64,000 nucleotides of DNA from Kibdelosporangium persicum. GTDB taxonomy: Bacteria > Actinomycetota > Actinomycetes > Mycobacteriales > Pseudonocardiaceae. The translations under genes and the position numbers were made by a program. This document shows, piece by piece, positions 63,271-64,000 of the stretch; position 1 is the first letter of the stretch; every line of letters starts with the position of its first letter. Where the stretch lies: positions 62,001 through 126,000 of the forward strand of contig NZ_JAAATY010000002.1 in the NCBI RefSeq assembly GCF_013280595.1. Reading direction: 5' to 3'. The notes under the pieces are model-generated. The model did not search any database, was not told where the DNA came from, and worked only from the letters and a program-made list of their open reading frames with translations.

Positions 63271-64000
63271 TCAGCTAGCGGGGACCGCGACTTCGCCACG
63301 GGACGCACGCAGGGCGATGTCCGTCCGATGATGCGACCCGGCCAAGTGCAGGTTCTCGATCCGACGGTACGCATCCTGACGCGCCGCCTCCAGGTCGTCG
63401 CCCGTACCCACGACCGACAGCACACGGCCACCCGTCGACACCACGGCTCCGTCGTCACGCCTGCGGGTGCCCGCGTGCAGGACGCCCTCGGCTTCACTGC
63501 CCGCGATCACGTCACCGGTCCGCGGCCTGCCGGGGTAGCCCTCGGCCGCGACGACCACGGTCACCGCCGAACCCTCCGCCCACTCCAGCGGGGGTTGCGC
63601 GGCGAGGTTGCCGGTGGCCACCGCGTTGAGCAGCTCGCCGAGCGGCGTGCGCAGCAGGGCCAGCACGGCCTGGGTCTCCGGGTCGCCGAAGCGGCAGTTG
63701 AACTCGATCACCTGCGGGCCGGTCGGGGTGATCGCCAGGCCCGCGTAGAGCAGGCCGGAGAACGGCACGCCCCGGTCTGCCATCTCGTCGACCACCGGCT
63801 GGACGATCGTCTCGACGATCGTGGCCGTCAGGTCCTCCGAGGCCCACGGCAGCGGCGTGTACGCGCCCATGCCGCCGGTGTTGGGCCCGCTGTCGCCGTC
63901 GCCGACCCGCTTGAAGTCCTGCGCGGGCAGCAGCGGCACCACTGTGCGGTCGTCGACCAGACAGAACAGGGACACCTCCGGTCCTGACAGGAACGACTCC
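63271..64000 (-). CDS. purD: Phosphoribosylamine-glycine ligase (C-terminal part)
   Basis: The frame runs off the end of the window, giving the last ~242 residues of PurD, which makes GAR from phosphoribosylamine, glycine and ATP. Seen are [54 protein letters not shown] and [14 protein letters not shown] of the ATP-grasp fold, and a C-terminal [20 protein letters not shown]. It is downstream of the window edge on the minus strand. A 75-bp gap separates its stop from the ESX cassette. Confidence 0.96.
   Translation of the reverse strand, partial: ESFLSGPEVSLFCLVDDRTVVPLLPAQDFKRVGDGDSGPNTGGMGAYTPLPWASEDLTATIVETIVQPVVDEMADRGVPFSGLLYAGLAITPTGPQVIEFNCRFGDPETQAVLALLRTPLGELLNAVATGNLAAQPPLEWAEGSAVTVVVAAEGYPGRPRTGDVIAGSEAEGVLHAGTRRRDDGAVVSTGGRVLSVVGTGDDLEAARQDAYRRIENLHLAGSHHRTDIALRASRGEVAVPAS

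Overview
The window is high-GC actinobacterial DNA, most likely from the order Pseudonocardiales (Amycolatopsis, Kibdelosporangium, Lentzea and relatives). This rests on gene content seen in the sequence: type VII (ESX) accessory cassettes with EspG and DUF3558 lipoproteins, XRE-DUF5753/DUF397 modules, SigE-family sigma factors, and a purine gene order matching that known from mycobacteria. No tRNA, rRNA, CRISPR array, integrase or transposase was recognised. The genus is an inference.

Layout. 1-2.2 kb: the end of a LacI regulator and methylmalonate-semialdehyde dehydrogenase. 2.2-5.1 kb: an accessory patch with a DUF222/HNH gene, two small divergent genes and an XRE/DUF397 pair. 5.1-7.2 kb: a secreted beta-lactamase-fold hydrolase and a streptogramin-lyase-like propeller. 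7.2-12.6 kb: a TctCBA tricarboxylate transporter with a divergent CitA/CitB-type two-component system. 12.6-14.4 kb: a GntR regulator divergent from a PLP-dependent ammonia-lyase-like enzyme. 14.4-17.9 kb: arfB, purM, purF and a small conserved gene. 17.9-21.8 kb: ESX cassette A. 22-31 kb: a GGDEF/EAL protein, GH25 lysozyme, LysR/aldo-keto reductase pair, pentapeptide-like membrane protein, GMC oxidoreductase and NAD-dependent reductase. 31-34.3 kb: purS-purQ-purL ending in a very strong hairpin. 34.3-39.3 kb: aldehyde dehydrogenase/MFS pair with a divergent ArsR-like regulator, an MBL-fold hydrolase and a DUF2334-like gene. 39.4-43.7 kb: purC and a heterodimeric ABC exporter. 43.7-44.2 kb: three tandem 162-bp repeats. 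44.2-50.2 kb: DUF62 SAM hydrolase, ABC-2 exporter, M14 carboxypeptidase, MOSC protein and purB. 50.2-53.5 kb: two sigma factor/membrane partner pairs around a TetR gene. 53.6-58.4 kb: threonine aldolase, HAD hydrolase, small membrane protein, aminotransferase and a TAP-type secreted hydrolase. 58.6-63.2 kb: ESX cassette B with a lytic transglycosylase. 63.3 kb to the end: purD, cut by the window edge.

How it works together. Eight purine genes run purD-purB-purC-purS-purQ-purL-purF-purM across the window, and unrelated cassettes sit between them. The two ESX cassettes share a DUF3558 lipoprotein, a proline/glycine-rich PPE-like protein and an EspG chaperone. They carry no EccB/C/D/E or mycosin genes, so they would depend on a secretion apparatus encoded elsewhere. 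Several catabolic genes sit beside a dedicated regulator: LacI, the CitA-like kinase, GntR, LysR and the ArsR-like protein.

Two gene-expression features stand out. At least eleven start codons are preceded by a TANNNT hexamer exactly 6-7 nt upstream, the arrangement expected of leaderless mRNAs. Five of twelve convergent gene pairs overlap by exactly four bases at their stop codons.
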